DNA of 64,000 bases, taken from NCBI RefSeq assembly GCF_018069625.1, contig NZ_CP072941.1, forward strand, positions 7,006,001 to 7,070,000, written 5' to 3'. Shown piece by piece: positions 33,304 to 42,127 of this stretch. A program made the translations under genes and the position numbers. The notes under the pieces are model-generated. The model saw only the letters and a program-made list of their open reading frames with translations. It ran no database searches and was not told where the DNA came from. Each line of letters begins with the position of its first letter. Positions within the stretch are counted from its first letter, which is position 1. This DNA is from Streptomyces yatensis (GTDB lineage: Bacteria; Actinomycetota; Actinomycetes; Streptomycetales; Streptomycetaceae).

Positions 33304-34569
33304 TCAGGCGCTGTGAGCCGCCCCGAGCCGGATGGGGAGCCGCTGCGGGCTGTTGCCGACGAAGCTGGGGTGCGGGACCAGCTCCTCGTCCGGGACGGCC
33401 AGATCGAGGTCGGGGAAGCGGGTGAAGAGGGCCTCGAGGGCGATCACGGCCTCCATCCGGGCCAGCGGGGCGCCCAGGCAGAAGTGGGCGCCGTGGCCGA
33501 AGGACAGATGGCGGGCGCCCCGGGTGACGTCGAAGCGGCCGGCGTCCGGGCCGTACGCCCGCTCGTCGCGCCCGGCGGCGGTGTACGAGACGAGCACGGG
33601 CGCGCCCTTGGGGATGACCGTGTCCCCGACCGGGAGGTCCCTGGTGGGGTAGCGGAACGGGAAGTAGCTCACCGGGCCGTCGTACCGCAGCGTCTCCTCG
33701 ACCACATCGGCCCAGCTCGCGGTGCCGGAGCGGACAAGGTCGAGCTGGTCGCGGTGGTTGCACAGCGCCCGCACCGCGTTGGTGATCAGGTTGAGCGTGG
33801 TCTCGTGCCCGGCGATGATCGTCAGCATCAGGGTGCCGATCAGCTCTTCCTGGGCGAGCCGGTCGCCGTCCTCCTCACGGGCCGCTATCAGCGCGCTGGT
33901 CAGATCGTCGCCGGGGTCCTTCGCCCGGGCCGCCGCCACCTGGCCGAGGATGGCGACCATCTCGCGGTTGGCGTCCGGGACCCGCTCGGGGGCGGTGTGG
34001 GTGGAGACGATCTCGTTGGACAGCTCGTGCAGCCGGTCCTGGTACTGGTCGTCGACGCCCAGGAGCCGGCAGATCACGCTCATCGGCAGCGGCAGCGCGA
34101 AGTGGCGGCGCAGGTCGGCCACCCCGTCCGGATCCGCGGCGGCGGCCGCGGCCAGCCGGTCCAGCAGCGTGCCGGTCAGCTCGTGGACCACCGGGTGCAG
34201 CGCGTCCACCCGGCGCGGGGTGAACGCCCGGGTCACCAGGGACCGCAGCCGCTTGTGGTCCTCGCCGTCCGCGGTGATCATGCCCCGGACGGTGGCGAAG
34301 GTCCGCATCGGCCAGCCGGGCGGGAGCTCGTCCCGCTGCAGGGCGGCGAAGTGGCAGGCGTTCTTGGCCACGTCGGGGTGGGTGACGAAGTCCTTCAGCT
34401 CCTCGTGCCGGGTGATGGCGTACCCCGGTACGTCACCGGGCAGCAGGACCGGGACCGCGGCCCCGCGGGCGCGCAGCTCTTCGTTGACCGCGTGCTGGCG
34501 TGCCCCGGTGGGGTCCAGGCGGTGCGGTGCGAGGTCGGCGTGCGACACGGGGCATCGGCCATCGGTCAT
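33304..34569 (-). CDS. Cytochrome P450, conservon cvnF-type (CYP154-like)
   Basis: 421-residue soluble P450. Oxygen-binding I-helix AGHETT at 253-258, K-helix ExxR as EETLR (Glu292, Arg295), heme loop FGHGAHFCLGAPLAR with axial Cys364. It is last in the conservon operon, and the start overlaps the preceding P450 by four bases. In S. coelicolor conservons this position is taken by CYP154-class enzymes paired with CYP157. The substrate is unknown. Confidence 0.88.
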   Translation of the reverse strand: MTDGRCPVSHADLAPHRLDPTGARQHAVNEELRARGAAVPVLLPGDVPGYAITRHEELKDFVTHPDVAKNACHFAALQRDELPPGWPMRTFATVRGMITADGEDHKRLRSLVTRAFTPRRVDALHPVVHELTGTLLDRLAAAAAADPDGVADLRRHFALPLPMSVICRLLGVDDQYQDRLHELSNEIVSTHTAPERVPDANREMVAILGQVAAARAKDPGDDLTSALIAAREEDGDRLAQEELIGTLMLTIIAGHETTLNLITNAVRALCNHRDQLDLVRSGTASWADVVEETLRYDGPVSYFPFRYPTRDLPVGDTVIPKGAPVLVSYTAAGRDERAYGPDAGRFDVTRGARHLSFGHGAHFCLGAPLARMEAVIALEALFTRFPDLDLAVPDEELVPHPSFVGNSPQRLPIRLGAAHSA

Positions 34570-35933
34570 CTGCGGTCTCCTGCGGGGGAGTCGGGGGCCG
34601 GGAAGGCGGGGGTCGTAGCCGGGGAGTGCGAGGTCGGAGAAGCCGGGGAGTGCGAGGTCGAAGGAGTCGCGGAATCGGACGTCCGGCCCGGGGAATCGGA
34701 CGCCGGTGACGGCGAGTCGGCGGCGAGCTGCGGCGCCGAGAACCGCACCGGCAGCTTCGCCAGCCCCTTGGACCACGGCGAGGTGATCCACGGAAGCTGC
34801 TCCTCCGGCACCGCGATCTCCATATCGGGCAGCCGGTGGCGCAGGGTGTCCACGGCGGTGCGGGTGATCAGCCGCGCCGGATCCCGCGCCGGGCAGGTGT
34901 GCGGGCCCGCGCCGAAGGCGAGGTAGGAGCGGTTGCCGACCACCGGCCGCCCGTCCTCGGGCAACACCTCCGGATCGGCGTTGGCGCCCGCCAGGCCCAG
35001 GATGAGCATGTCCCCGGCGCGGATGTCCTGGCCGCCGAAGCGCAGATCGCGGGTGGCGTAGCGGCCGGGGAAGTTCTGGGTGGGCGGCTGGCGCCACAGC
35101 ACCAGGTCCAGGGCGTCGTCGACGGTGAGATGGCCGTGGGTCAGCGAGGAGCGGAACGCGGGGTCGGTGAGCAGGATCTGGATCGTGGAGGCGATCCAGT
35201 TCACCGTGGTGTTGTTCCCCGCGACGATGATCACCACGAGGTTGTGCAGCACTTCCTCGTCGCTGAGCCCGACGGGGTGTTCCAGCAGCCAGGACGTCAG
35301 ATCCGCGCCCGGCCGCCGCTTCTTCCCGGCGATCAGCTCCAGCAGAATCTGGCCCATCCGCTTGTTGGCGCCGGTGGCGGCCACGGTCGGGGCGACGATC
35401 GTGGTGAGCGTCTCGACCAGCCGCGCCCCGTTCTCCTCGTCGAGCCCCAGCAGTTCGGTGACGACCTGCAGCGGCAGGAGACGCGCGTAGCTCTCCACCA
35501 GATCCGCCGCGTGCCGGTCGGCGAACCCGGCGACCAGCCGCTCCGCGGTGGCCCGCACCGTACGGATCAGCTCATGGCCGTTGACCCGCCCCAGCGCGTC
35601 GGCCACCGCCGAGCGCATCCGGCGGTGCGCCGCGCCGTCGGCGAACAGCAGCGCCGGGCGCCAGCCCACCAGCGGCATCAGCGGGGAGTCGGCGGCCACC
35701 CGGCCCTCGCGCAGCGGGCTCCAGCGGCGCGGGTCATGGGAGAAGTACTGCTCGTCGCGGGTGAGATGGAGCAGCTCGCGGTGGCCGATGACCAGCCATG
35801 CCTCGACCCGGGGCGCGATCTCCACCGGGACCACCGGACCGTGGTCGCGGCGCATCCGCTCGTACAGGTCGGTCAGCGGACCGTCGAGCGCGGTTCCGTA
35901 CAGCGGCACCCGGGTGGGGGCCGGGGCGGTCAT
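34566..35933 (-). CDS. Cytochrome P450, conservon cvnE-type (CYP157-like, no ExxR)
   Basis: 455 residues. The heme loop is FGAGPHTCPARDPAR with Cys347 and the I-helix AGNNT at 238-242. The K-helix motif is DLVLW (276-280), lacking both Glu and Arg of ExxR; CYP157 proteins are known for this loss (EQSLW in CYP157C1). The C-terminus ends in a Ser/Pro tail with repeated SP and TSHSPA units. It overlaps the GTPase gene upstream and the second P450 downstream by four bases each, so production of both P450s appears coupled to the signalling genes. Confidence 0.88.
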   Translation of the reverse strand: MTAPAPTRVPLYGTALDGPLTDLYERMRRDHGPVVPVEIAPRVEAWLVIGHRELLHLTRDEQYFSHDPRRWSPLREGRVAADSPLMPLVGWRPALLFADGAAHRRMRSAVADALGRVNGHELIRTVRATAERLVAGFADRHAADLVESYARLLPLQVVTELLGLDEENGARLVETLTTIVAPTVAATGANKRMGQILLELIAGKKRRPGADLTSWLLEHPVGLSDEEVLHNLVVIIVAGNNTTVNWIASTIQILLTDPAFRSSLTHGHLTVDDALDLVLWRQPPTQNFPGRYATRDLRFGGQDIRAGDMLILGLAGANADPEVLPEDGRPVVGNRSYLAFGAGPHTCPARDPARLITRTAVDTLRHRLPDMEIAVPEEQLPWITSPWSKGLAKLPVRFSAPQLAADSPSPASDSPGRTSDSATPSTSHSPASPTSHSPATTPAFPAPDSPAGDRR

Positions 35934-36649
35934 GACGCCTCCGTGAGTGTCTCGATCAGATGCGAGACCAGCGAGATCAGCGCCTTGACCGAGGACTGGT
36001 GCTCCCGGGCGTCACAGATCACCAGCGGGGTGTGCGGGAGCAGATCGAGCGCGGAGCGCAGATCGTCCTCGCTGTGCGGCTTGCTGTCCGGGAAGGCGTT
36101 GACCGCGACGGAGAACGGCACATCCAGGTCCTCAAGATGCCCGATGGCGTCGAAGGACGCCTCCAGGTCGCGGGTGTCGACCAGCGCGAGCGCGCCCAGC
36201 GCGCCGCGCGCCAGGTCCTTCCAGGCGGGGAGGAACCGCTGCTGGCCGGGGGTGCCGAAGAGATACAGCACCAGCTCGCCGCCGAGGGTGATCCGCCCGA
36301 AGTCCAGCGCGACGGTGGTCGTGGTCTTCGACGGCCGCACCTTGGTGTCCAGCCGCGCCCCGGCCTGGCTCATCGTCGCCTCGGTGGAGAGCGGCTTGAT
36401 CTCCGACACCGTGCCGATCAGCGTGGTCTTGCCGACGCCCATCGGGCCGACCACCAGGATCTTGGCGGCCCCGGCCACGCTGGACTGCACGTACATGACG
36501 GGGGTGTCGTCCATGTCGTCCATGTCGTCCGTATCGCCCGTCTCGTCCGTCTCGCCTGTCTCGTTGGTGTGGTCTGTGCGGGTCGTGCGGTCCGCGTCGC
36601 CCTGGCGGGCCGTGGGGTTCGTCTGCGTTGTGCCGTCCGTACCGGCCAT
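35930..36649 (-). CDS. Conservon GTP-binding protein (CvnD)
   Basis: About 239 residues. Ras/MglA-like small GTPase with P-loop GPMGVGKTT and switch-II FGTPGQQRFLPAWKDL. The NKxD base-recognition motif is degenerate (VNAFPDS). Before the usual start region (MYVQSSVAGAAKI) there is an extra acidic leader with repeated TDETGDTDDMDDM units from a hexamer repeat in the DNA. ATG 36649 lies eight bases after the DUF742 stop. It probably responds to the CvnA/B/C membrane complex. Confidence 0.9.
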   Translation of the reverse strand: MAGTDGTTQTNPTARQGDADRTTRTDHTNETGETDETGDTDDMDDMDDTPVMYVQSSVAGAAKILVVGPMGVGKTTLIGTVSEIKPLSTEATMSQAGARLDTKVRPSKTTTTVALDFGRITLGGELVLYLFGTPGQQRFLPAWKDLARGALGALALVDTRDLEASFDAIGHLEDLDVPFSVAVNAFPDSKPHSEDDLRSALDLLPHTPLVICDAREHQSSVKALISLVSHLIETLTEAS

Positions 36650-36656
36650 CGAGATC

Positions 36657-37022
36657 TCAGAGCTTGCTCTCAAGCCCATCGAGCACCTTCCTCAGCAAGT
36701 CCAAATCGGCACGTTTTCGCTTGACCACCCGGATCGGCGGACGCGCCACGATGTGCCCCCAGTCGATGAGATCCGCGAGCAGCACCTGCACCACGGCCGG
36801 CGGCTGACCGAGATGGGCGGCGACCTCCGCCACCGACAGCAGCCCCTGGCAGTGGTCGGCGATCCGCCGGTACTCGGGCTGCAGATGCGGCGGCAGCGCG
36901 CTCCCGGACGCCATGACGAGCGTTTCCAGCGGCAGAGCATCCCGTGAGGAACCGGCGCGCCCCCGTGTGATCACGTAGGGGCGCACCGCGGCCGTCGTGC
37001 GTTCCTCACCGGGCGAGCTCAT
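36657..37022 (-). CDS. Conservon DUF742 protein (CvnC)
   Basis: 121 residues with the DUF742 pattern: RPYVITRGRAGSS at the N-terminus, then a winged-helix-like segment LLSVAEVAAHLGQPPAVVQVLL and LIDWGHIVARPP. It is the third gene of the conservon and overlaps the roadblock gene by four bases. These proteins are thought to bridge the sensor-like protein and the GTPase. Confidence 0.92.
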   Translation of the reverse strand: MSSPGEERTTAAVRPYVITRGRAGSSRDALPLETLVMASGSALPPHLQPEYRRIADHCQGLLSVAEVAAHLGQPPAVVQVLLADLIDWGHIVARPPIRVVKRKRADLDLLRKVLDGLESKL

Positions 37023-37468
37023 GACGCCGGGCGGCCCATCGGGTCCCGGGGCTGACTGCTCAGATGGGCACCGATCTTCGCGACCAGTAATTGCATCTGC
37101 TGGGCCACCAGGCCGACATCCGTCTCGGTGTCGGTGGCCACCCCCAGCGAGGCGCCCTGACCGGCCGAGGTGAACAGCACGAACCCGCTGTCGGATTCGA
37201 TCATCAGCTGCCGCACCCCCGCCTCCTCGCCGAACAGCAGCGAGACGGTGGACTGGCTGGTCACCGTCAACGCGGCACAGGCGGCGGCCAGCGACTCGGC
37301 CTCGTCCACCCCGAGCCGGGACACCTCACCGGACAGTCCCTCGGCGGAGTCGTGGCCCATGCGCAGACCGTCCTCCGAGACGACGACGGCATGCCGCACC
37401 CCGGGGATCCCCGTCAGCGGACGCAGCATCCATCCCACATCGGGCAACTTGGATATGGTTCCGGCCAC
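37019..37468 (-). CDS. Conservon roadblock/LC7 protein (CvnB)
   Basis: 149 residues, roadblock/LC7 fold: LRPLTGIPGVRHAVVVSEDG, GVDEAESLAAACAALT and FVLFTSAGQGASLGV. Such proteins regulate Ras-like GTPases. GTG 37468 shares its first base with the preceding TAG stop and follows GAGGAGG, so translation is coupled. It partners CvnA, CvnC and CvnD. Confidence 0.92.
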   Translation of the reverse strand: MAGTISKLPDVGWMLRPLTGIPGVRHAVVVSEDGLRMGHDSAEGLSGEVSRLGVDEAESLAAACAALTVTSQSTVSLLFGEEAGVRQLMIESDSGFVLFTSAGQGASLGVATDTETDVGLVAQQMQLLVAKIGAHLSSQPRDPMGRPAS

Positions 37469-38889
37469 TACCGGCCTCCTCCTCGGTCTCGGTCTTCTCG
37501 GTCCGGACTCTTTTCCTCCGCCGGCGGTAGGGCCGCGTCCTCCGCCTCCGCCTCCACCCGTCCGCGGCGGGTGCCGGAGACGACGCTGGTGATGGAGGCG
37601 CGGGCGGCCTCCGGCGTCCAGGAGGCGCTGGTGTGCGGGGTGGGCGCGGCGCGGGCGGGGGCGTCGGAGGCGGTGGCCACATCGGCCGCGTCGGCCGTGG
37701 CGGTTCCGGAGGCCGGGCGGCGGCGGTTGCGGCGCCGGGGCAGCCCGGTGCCGAGCGGCGCGGGAGCTCCGGGGGAGTCGGGGGCGTCTTCCAGGGGCAG
37801 GCCGTTGAACGAGCCGCTTCCGGCCGGGTCCGCGGCGGCCGGGCCGAGGCCGGTGCCGCCCGCGTCGTGGCTCACCGTGCCGACGGTCACCGGCTCCACG
37901 ACCACCGGCCGTTGGTCCGCCGCCCGGACCGCGCTCGTCGGCTCGGTCAGCAGCCGGTGCGGTACGAAGACCACCACCCGCGTCCCGCCGTACGCCGACG
38001 CCGTGGACAGCTCCACCCCGAAGCCCAGCTCCCGCGACCAGCGCCCGACACAGGCGAGCCCCAGCCGCGGCACGGCGCCCAGCTGGGCCAGGTCCAGACC
38101 GTCCCGGAGCTGGCCCACGGCCTTTTCCAGCACGTCCGGCGGCATGCCGAGCCCGGCGTCGTCGATCTCGATGACCGCGCCCGCCGCGACCTCCCGGACG
38201 GCGACCGCGACCTGGGTGCGGGAGGGGGAGAAGACCGTGGCGTTCTCCAGGAGTTCGGCCACCGCGTGCATCAGGCCCTCCACGGCGGGTGCCACCGCGT
38301 AGAGGGTCTGCCCGCCGTGGACGTCCACCCGGCCGAACTCCACGATGCGCGACTGCGCGCCGCGCACACAGTCGAAGAGCGACACCGGCCGGGTCTCCCG
38401 CCGCGCGGGCCAGATGCCGCACATCACCAGCAGCGTCTGGGCCTTACGGGTCATCTGGGCGGCCGCGTGGTCCGCCTTCATCACCTCGCCCATCAGCCGC
38501 GCGTCCTCGACATGCTGCTCGAGGCCGTCGAGGACCTGCTGCTGCACCATCGACATGGCGTGCATATTGCGGGCCACGGACTCGAACGACGCCTGCACGG
38601 AGTCGCGCAGCCTCCGCTCCCGGCGCGCCGCCTCGTCCAGATCGCTCTGTACGGCGGCCAGCCGCGCGACCTCTTCGCCGCGCTCGGCCGCCAGCGCGCG
38701 CTCGCGCGCGGTATTGGCTCGTTCCCGTTCGGAAACGGCTCGTTCTCGCTCGGTCGCCGTACGCGCGTCAGCCAGCGCGCGACGGAGTCTGACCACCCAG
38801 GTGAGGCACAGCGACAGCACCAGTACCAGCACCGCGGACGCGGCCACGACGACGGCCTCCGTCCCCGACAGCACCTTTGACACCTCCAT
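37468..38889 (-). CDS. Conservon sensor histidine kinase-like protein (CvnA)
   Basis: About 473 residues. One N-terminal transmembrane segment (AVVVAASAVLVLVLSLCLTW), then a coiled coil rich in Arg/Glu (residues about 45-100), a dimerisation-like helix pair with HAMSMVQQQVLDGLEQH and a GHKL ATPase domain (LLENATVFSP; IDDAGLGMP). A Pro/Ala-rich tail follows. Start ATG 38889 was chosen over a GTG at 38964; neither has a strong ribosome site. It is the first gene of the six-gene conservon. Confidence 0.88.
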   Translation of the reverse strand: MEVSKVLSGTEAVVVAASAVLVLVLSLCLTWVVRLRRALADARTATERERAVSERERANTARERALAAERGEEVARLAAVQSDLDEAARRERRLRDSVQASFESVARNMHAMSMVQQQVLDGLEQHVEDARLMGEVMKADHAAAQMTRKAQTLLVMCGIWPARRETRPVSLFDCVRGAQSRIVEFGRVDVHGGQTLYAVAPAVEGLMHAVAELLENATVFSPSRTQVAVAVREVAAGAVIEIDDAGLGMPPDVLEKAVGQLRDGLDLAQLGAVPRLGLACVGRWSRELGFGVELSTASAYGGTRVVVFVPHRLLTEPTSAVRAADQRPVVVEPVTVGTVSHDAGGTGLGPAAADPAGSGSFNGLPLEDAPDSPGAPAPLGTGLPRRRNRRRPASGTATADAADVATASDAPARAAPTPHTSASWTPEAARASITSVVSGTRRGRVEAEAEDAALPPAEEKSPDREDRDRGGGR

Positions 38890-38991
38890 CTGGGACACGG
38901 CCAGGAAAGGGCAGATACTACTGACCAACTGATCAGTCTGGTCCGGTAGTTGCCAAACTCTCACGAGTGAGCCGCCGCGTCCGCACCGGGG

Positions 38992-40449
38992 TCAGGGTTG
39001 GGCGACGTCCGTCCGCGGCAGGCACAACAGCAGGCGAGCCCCGCCCCGAGGGCTGGTCAGCACCGTGAGGGTGCCACCGTGGGCGTGAGCGATGTCATTG
39101 GCGATGGCGAGGCCGAGACCGGTGCCGCCGTCCTGGCGGGCCCGCGCGTCATCCAGCCGGGTGAACCGCTCGAATACGCGCTCGCGGTCGGCCTCGGGGA
39201 TGCCCGGACCGTCGTCGTCCACGGCCAGTTCGACCAGGCCGCCGCGGACCGCCACGGTGATCGAGACGGTGGTGCGGGTGTGCCGGCGGGCGTTGTCGGC
39301 GAGGTTGGTGAGCAGCCGGGAGAGCTGCACCCGGCTGCCGGTCACCACGGCCGCCCGCTCCTGCTCCCCGGCCAAGGTGAGCGCGCCCGGGTGGCGCCGT
39401 ACCTCCTCGGCCGCCAGCGCGCCCAGATCCACCGCCGCGGTGCGCGGCGCCTCCTGCGCGTCCAGCCGGGCGAGCAGCAGCAGATCGGAGGCGACGGCCT
39501 GCAGCCGGTCGGTGTCCCGCAGCGCCTTGTGCACGGCGGCCGGCCAGTCGGTACGCGACGGGCGGGCCAGGACCAGTTCGAGCTGGGCACGTACGGCCGC
39601 GATGGGGCTGCGCAGCTCATGCGAGGCGTCGGCCACGAACTGCCGCTGCCGGGTCATGGCCCGGTGCAGCCGGTCCAGCGTGGCGTTCATGGTCCGGGCC
39701 AGCCGGTGGATCTCGTCCCGCGCCCGGGGCACCGGCACCCGGCGGTGCAGATCGCGCTCGGTGATCTCGGTGAACTCCCGCCGCATCGCGGCGACCGGAC
39801 GCAGGGCGCGCCCCACGAGCAGCCAGGTGAGCCCCGCCACGAACAGCACCAGACCGGCGGCCGCGGGCGCGGCCTGGCGCAGCAGCAGACCGGTGGCGTT
39901 GTCGACGGCGGTGGTCGAGGGGCTCACCTTCACGCTGTACGGCTGCCCGGCCTGGACGGGTTTGACAGGCTCGGCCGGAAGCATCGTGGAACCGGCCGAG
40001 TCCCGCGGCGTGGCCTCCGTCCGCCGCGAGCCGGCCTCCGTCGGCATGGTGGGGGTGACCGTCCGGCCGGAGACGTCCTTGATCGTCACCGCGCCGGGGG
40101 CGACGATGAGCGCCCGCTGCGGCGCGGGGTAGGTCTGCGCCAGCTGGCCCTTGATCGCCACGGCGGCGTTCCTGGCGTCCAGGTCGGCGCTGGCGCGGAG
40201 GTTGTGCTGCAGGGCCAGCACCAGGGCCAGCATGCACAGCCCGATCGCGAAGGCCACGGTCCCGGCGGCCGCCAGCACGGCCTTGGCGCGCACGCTCAGC
40301 CCGGACGTCAGGTGCGGGCGGCGGCGGCCCGTGTGCTCCGGGTCGTCACCGTCTGCCGGGTGTCCGACGTCCTGCCCGGCGTCCTGCCCCGCGTTCGCGA
40401 TGTGCCCCGTGTCCGCCGTCCGCCCCGCGTCCGCGCCGATGTGCCCCAC
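38992..40449 (-). CDS. Two-component sensor histidine kinase
   Basis: 485 residues, membrane-bound: TM1 about 56-80, an outer domain of about 110 residues, TM2 about 192-212, HAMP linker, phospho-acceptor His277 in FVADASHELRSPI, and N, G1, G2 boxes (NLADNARRH, VDDDGPGIP, GGTGLGLAI). The N-terminal 50 residues have an unusual His/Asp/Gly pattern with repeated GHIANAGQDAGQDVGH units. GTG 40449 follows GGAGGG and lies four bases after the response regulator stop. Confidence 0.92.
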   Translation of the reverse strand: MGHIGADAGRTADTGHIANAGQDAGQDVGHPADGDDPEHTGRRRPHLTSGLSVRAKAVLAAAGTVAFAIGLCMLALVLALQHNLRASADLDARNAAVAIKGQLAQTYPAPQRALIVAPGAVTIKDVSGRTVTPTMPTEAGSRRTEATPRDSAGSTMLPAEPVKPVQAGQPYSVKVSPSTTAVDNATGLLLRQAAPAAAGLVLFVAGLTWLLVGRALRPVAAMRREFTEITERDLHRRVPVPRARDEIHRLARTMNATLDRLHRAMTRQRQFVADASHELRSPIAAVRAQLELVLARPSRTDWPAAVHKALRDTDRLQAVASDLLLLARLDAQEAPRTAAVDLGALAAEEVRRHPGALTLAGEQERAAVVTGSRVQLSRLLTNLADNARRHTRTTVSITVAVRGGLVELAVDDDGPGIPEADRERVFERFTRLDDARARQDGGTGLGLAIANDIAHAHGGTLTVLTSPRGGARLLLCLPRTDVAQP

Positions 40450-40453
40450 CGTC

Positions 40454-41131
40454 TCACCCTCCGTCGCGGGCCAGCAGATAGCCCGCGCCCCGTATCGTGC
40501 GGATCGACCGCCGTCCGTACGGCACATCGATCTTCCGGCGCAGGCTCCGGATATAGACCTCGACGAGATTGGCCCCGCCGTCGTACGCGGTGTCCCAGAC
40601 GCTCTGCACGATCTCGGACTTGGAGACCACCTGGCCCGCGCGCCGGGCGAGGTACTCCAGCACGGCGAACTCCTTGGCCGTGAGCGTGACCTCCTCCTTC
40701 CCCCGCGCACAGGCCAACGCGGCGGGCTCCAGCCGCAGATCGCCCAGCTCCAGCACATCGGGCCGGTCCAGCCCGCCGCGCCGCACCAGGGCCCGCACCC
40801 GTGCGATCAGGACGACGAAGGAGAACGGCTTGGTCAGATAGTCGTCCGCGCCCACATCGAGCCCATCGGCCTCGTCGTACTCGCCGTCCTTGGCGGTGAG
40901 CATCAGGATCGGCGTCCAGTCGCCCTTCTCGCGCAGCCGCGAGCAGAGCTGATAGCCGGAGCATCCGGGGAGCATCACATCCAGCACGATCGCCGCGTAT
41001 CCGCCGGAGCGGGCGAGCGCCAGGCCACTGAGCCCGTCCGCCGCCGTCTCGATGGTGAAACCCTCCTGCTCCAGGCCCTCGGTGAGCAGTTCGCGGAGCC
41101 GGGCGTCGTCTTCCACCACCAGTATGCGCAC
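40454..41131 (-). CDS. OmpR family response regulator
   Basis: 225 residues: receiver domain with phospho-acceptor Asp51 (IVLDVMLPG), Thr in LMLTAKD and Lys101 in LTKPFS, then an OmpR/PhoB winged helix (LTAKEFAVLEYLARRAGQVV; GANLVEVYIRSLRRKID; IRTIRGAGYLL). It is the first gene of the pair with the kinase. The intergenic repeat 41155-41217 lies 23-86 bases upstream and is the likely autoregulatory site. Confidence 0.94.
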   Translation of the reverse strand: MRILVVEDDARLRELLTEGLEQEGFTIETAADGLSGLALARSGGYAAIVLDVMLPGCSGYQLCSRLREKGDWTPILMLTAKDGEYDEADGLDVGADDYLTKPFSFVVLIARVRALVRRGGLDRPDVLELGDLRLEPAALACARGKEEVTLTAKEFAVLEYLARRAGQVVSKSEIVQSVWDTAYDGGANLVEVYIRSLRRKIDVPYGRRSIRTIRGAGYLLARDGG

Positions 41132-41154
41132 GCGGTCAGGATGGCATGGGCAAG

Positions 41155-41217
41155 CTGAGGCCCCGCTGAACCGGCAGCGGTTTCAGCGGGGCCTCAGGCG
41201 GTTCAGCGAGGACTCAG
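41155..41217. promoter_or_regulatory. Perfect 16-bp inverted repeat plus direct repeat, likely response-regulator site
   Basis: Arms 41155-41170 and 41182-41197 pair perfectly (CTGAGGCCCCGCTGAA against TTCAGCGGGGCCTCAG) across an 11-base loop. A further near-copy of the right arm (TTCAGCGAGGACTCAG) lies at 41202-41217, 20 bases downstream in direct orientation. It sits in the divergent promoter region between the regulator and the secreted-protein gene. Confidence 0.6.
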
Positions 41218-41302
41218 CATCGGTGCGCCACGGTGAGTGTGCCGACGGATCAAGGTCCTTCGGCAGCCGGTTCCACTCCCCGAACGAAGGAGAGCTGTGC
41301 CC

Positions 41303-41947
41303 ATGTCTCGTTTCCTGCCTCATGCCACGTCCGCGAAGCGGCGCGGTGTCGTGCTCGCCATGGCGGCCGGTGCCCTGGCGCTGGGTGCCGCGGTCCCCGC
41401 CTCGGCTTCGTCCTCGTCCCACTCCTCGGCGTCGGCCGCCGCCTCCGCCTCCAAGGCGAAGTCGAAGCCCAGTGACACGATCATCTGCCGGGCGGTGCCG
41501 AGCGGCACGGCCGTCAAGCCCGCCAAGCCCGCCAAGCCCGCGAAGCCGGTCGAGCTGACCGAGGTGGGCAAGGCCACCGCGGGGGTCAAGGCCGACGGCA
41601 AGAAGGTCACCGTGGCGCCGAAGGGCGGCACCCGCGGGCATGGCGACGTCTGCGCCATCCCCACCCTCCCCGGCCTCCCGGGCAAGCCCGGCAAGGTGTG
41701 CACGGTCGTCATCATCAAGGGCAAGGCCGGGACCAAGGACGACGACTCCGCCGTCCCCGCCCGCCCCACGACGCCGACCAAGCCGGGCAAGCCGACCACG
41801 CCCGGTGTGCCGAGCAAGCCGGGCAAGCCCGGTAAGCCCGGTAAGCCGTCCAAGACCTGCGAGATCGTGGTGATCAAGAAGGGGCACCGCGCCGACGACC
41901 GGTCCGCGGACGCGACGAGCGCGGCGGTCGGGGCGACCCGCTCCTGA
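41303..41947 (+). CDS. Secreted Lys/Pro-rich repeat protein
   Basis: 214 residues. Signal peptide (AKRRGVVLAMAAGALALGAAVPASA), then a Ser/Ala linker, runs of PAKPAKPAKP and a collagen-like GKPGKPGKPGKP stretch, with three isolated cysteines in IICRAVPSG, GDVCAIP and KVCTVVIIKG plus SKTCEIVVIKKG: two similar (V/T)CxIVVIKKG-type units. No enzyme motif is seen. It is divergent from the OmpR-type system with a shared repeat, so it is a candidate target gene. AAGGAG lies upstream of ATG 41303. Confidence 0.75.
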   Translation: MSRFLPHATSAKRRGVVLAMAAGALALGAAVPASASSSSHSSASAAASASKAKSKPSDTIICRAVPSGTAVKPAKPAKPAKPVELTEVGKATAGVKADGKKVTVAPKGGTRGHGDVCAIPTLPGLPGKPGKVCTVVIIKGKAGTKDDDSAVPARPTTPTKPGKPTTPGVPSKPGKPGKPGKPSKTCEIVVIKKGHRADDRSADATSAAVGATRS

Positions 41948-42102
41948 ACCAACCGGCCGGCCCGTGGGGGGATCGGCCCGAACCAACCGGCCGGCCCGTG
42001 GGGGGACCGGCCACCGGCCCGGCGCGCACGGCGCGCCGGGCCCTCGCGCGTTCCGGGGGAAGCACACGTTCCGGGGGAAGCACACGTTCCGTGGGAAGCA
42101 CA
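41946..42102. repeat. Two tandem arrays: 2 x 34 bp and 3 x 18 bp
   Basis: 34-bp units at 41946-41979 and 41980-42013 start inside the TGA stop of the secreted-protein gene. Three 18-bp units (CGTTCCGGGGGAAGCACA) follow at 42049, 42067 and 42085, ahead of the next gene. No promoter can be placed between them. Confidence 0.75.
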
Positions 42103-42127
42103 CGCCGGGGCGAAATGTTCTCCCGTC

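Noticed and set aside
36490..36560. Hexamer repeat (gtcgtccat) as a binding-site array
   Set aside because: It lies inside the GTPase gene leader and is better explained as an acidic low-complexity coding repeat.
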